The translations under genes were made by a program, and so were the position numbers. A DNA stretch of 28,690 nt from a virus: the IMG/VR virus record IMGVR_UViG_3300025697_000114, positions 1 to 28,690 of that record, one strand, 5' to 3'. Below are positions 28,451-28,690 of this stretch, piece by piece. The notes beneath the pieces were generated by a model, which saw only the letters and a program-made list of their open reading frames with translations, was not told where the DNA came from and made no database searches. Each line of letters opens with the position of its first letter. The stretch's first letter is position 1.

Positions 28451-28690
28451 TTACACTTCTCCTTCTTCCCTTCTTTTTAAATATCTCACAAATTCCTTTA
28501 GAGACATAACTTTAGTCTTTGCTCGAACAATAGCCCCACGTCTCGACAGAAACGGTCCCTCAAGTCTAACCCGCCTAAACCCCTTACGCCCATTCGCACA
28601 ATCGGGCATCCGGCGGCTGTAAATGTACCAGCCATTGGGTAGATTGTCGTGAAGCAGGGTACGGTGCTTTATCTTGTGGCGTAAGATCAT
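28451..28690 (-). CDS. Small basic protein, possibly 5'-truncated by window edge
   Basis: A 79-residue minus-strand frame whose ATG is the last codon in the window, so the true start may lie beyond it and no ribosome binding site can be checked. The protein is strongly basic (MILRHKIKHRTLLHDNLP, then RKGFRRVRLEGPFLSRRG, ending YLKRREEGEV) with an N-terminal NGWYIYSRR motif. It may bind nucleic acid. It ends five bases before the nuclease gene and is probably in the same operon. No family is recognised. Confidence 0.55.
   Translation of the reverse strand: MILRHKIKHRTLLHDNLPNGWYIYSRRMPDCANGRKGFRRVRLEGPFLSRRGAIVRAKTKVMSLKEFVRYLKRREEGEV

Overview
The window is part of a tailed-phage (siphovirus-type) genome, either a free phage or a prophage. 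No terminase, portal, integrase or replication initiator lies inside it, so lifestyle cannot be decided. Base composition is moderately AT-rich. Start sites usually carry AGGAGG-like ribosome binding sites, and neighbouring genes are packed with ATGA, GTGA or TAATG overlaps. Sec-type signal peptides and a SleB-family endolysin suggest a bacterial host, probably Gram-negative; that is inference. No host gene is visible.

Layout. (1) 1-3191, plus strand: small virion-surface or decoration-type proteins, including a tandem paralogue pair and a decayed third copy, separated by short RNA hairpins. (2) 3192-5130: head-tail connector (carrying a large inserted domain), head-tail adaptor and tail-completion protein. 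(3) 5140-8416: an accessory island of sugar enzymes, namely a GT2 glycosyltransferase/methyltransferase fusion, a small acidic protein, a TylCIII/NovU-like C-methyltransferase and a second GT-A glycosyltransferase. It sits inside the tail operon and ends at an RNA hairpin plus a terminator. (4) 8569-21742: tail module. It holds a probable tail-tube protein, two tail-assembly chaperone ORFs joined by a textbook A_AAA_AAC -1 slippery site, an HK97 gp10-like protein, an inserted HNH endonuclease, a 2087-residue tape measure with two sets of internal repeats, a tandem pair of distal-tail-like proteins, and a 1121-residue hub/fibre protein ending in an S74 self-cleaving chaperone domain. (5) 21829-24325: lysis region with a membrane coiled-coil protein, a small holin, two secreted accessory proteins (one Cys-rich, one FN3), a small ORF and a SleB-type endolysin.

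At about 24.3 kb the plus-strand late genes converge on a minus-strand block (28690 down to 24429). Read 5' to 3' that block encodes a small basic protein, a Cas4/RecB-like Fe-S nuclease, a probable single-strand annealing protein, several small proteins, a PAPS-reductase-family protein with an altered nucleotide loop, and a 91-residue helical protein. The last genes of this block are separated by unusual palindromes, some directly repeated and faintly attC-like. A predicted H-type pseudoknot sits just before the ribosome binding site of one small gene.

How the parts work together: regions 1, 2 and 4 build the virion, region 5 releases it, and the minus-strand block probably handles DNA recombination and modification early in infection. 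The sugar-enzyme island could decorate virion proteins, DNA or host surface glycans. The sequence does not say which.
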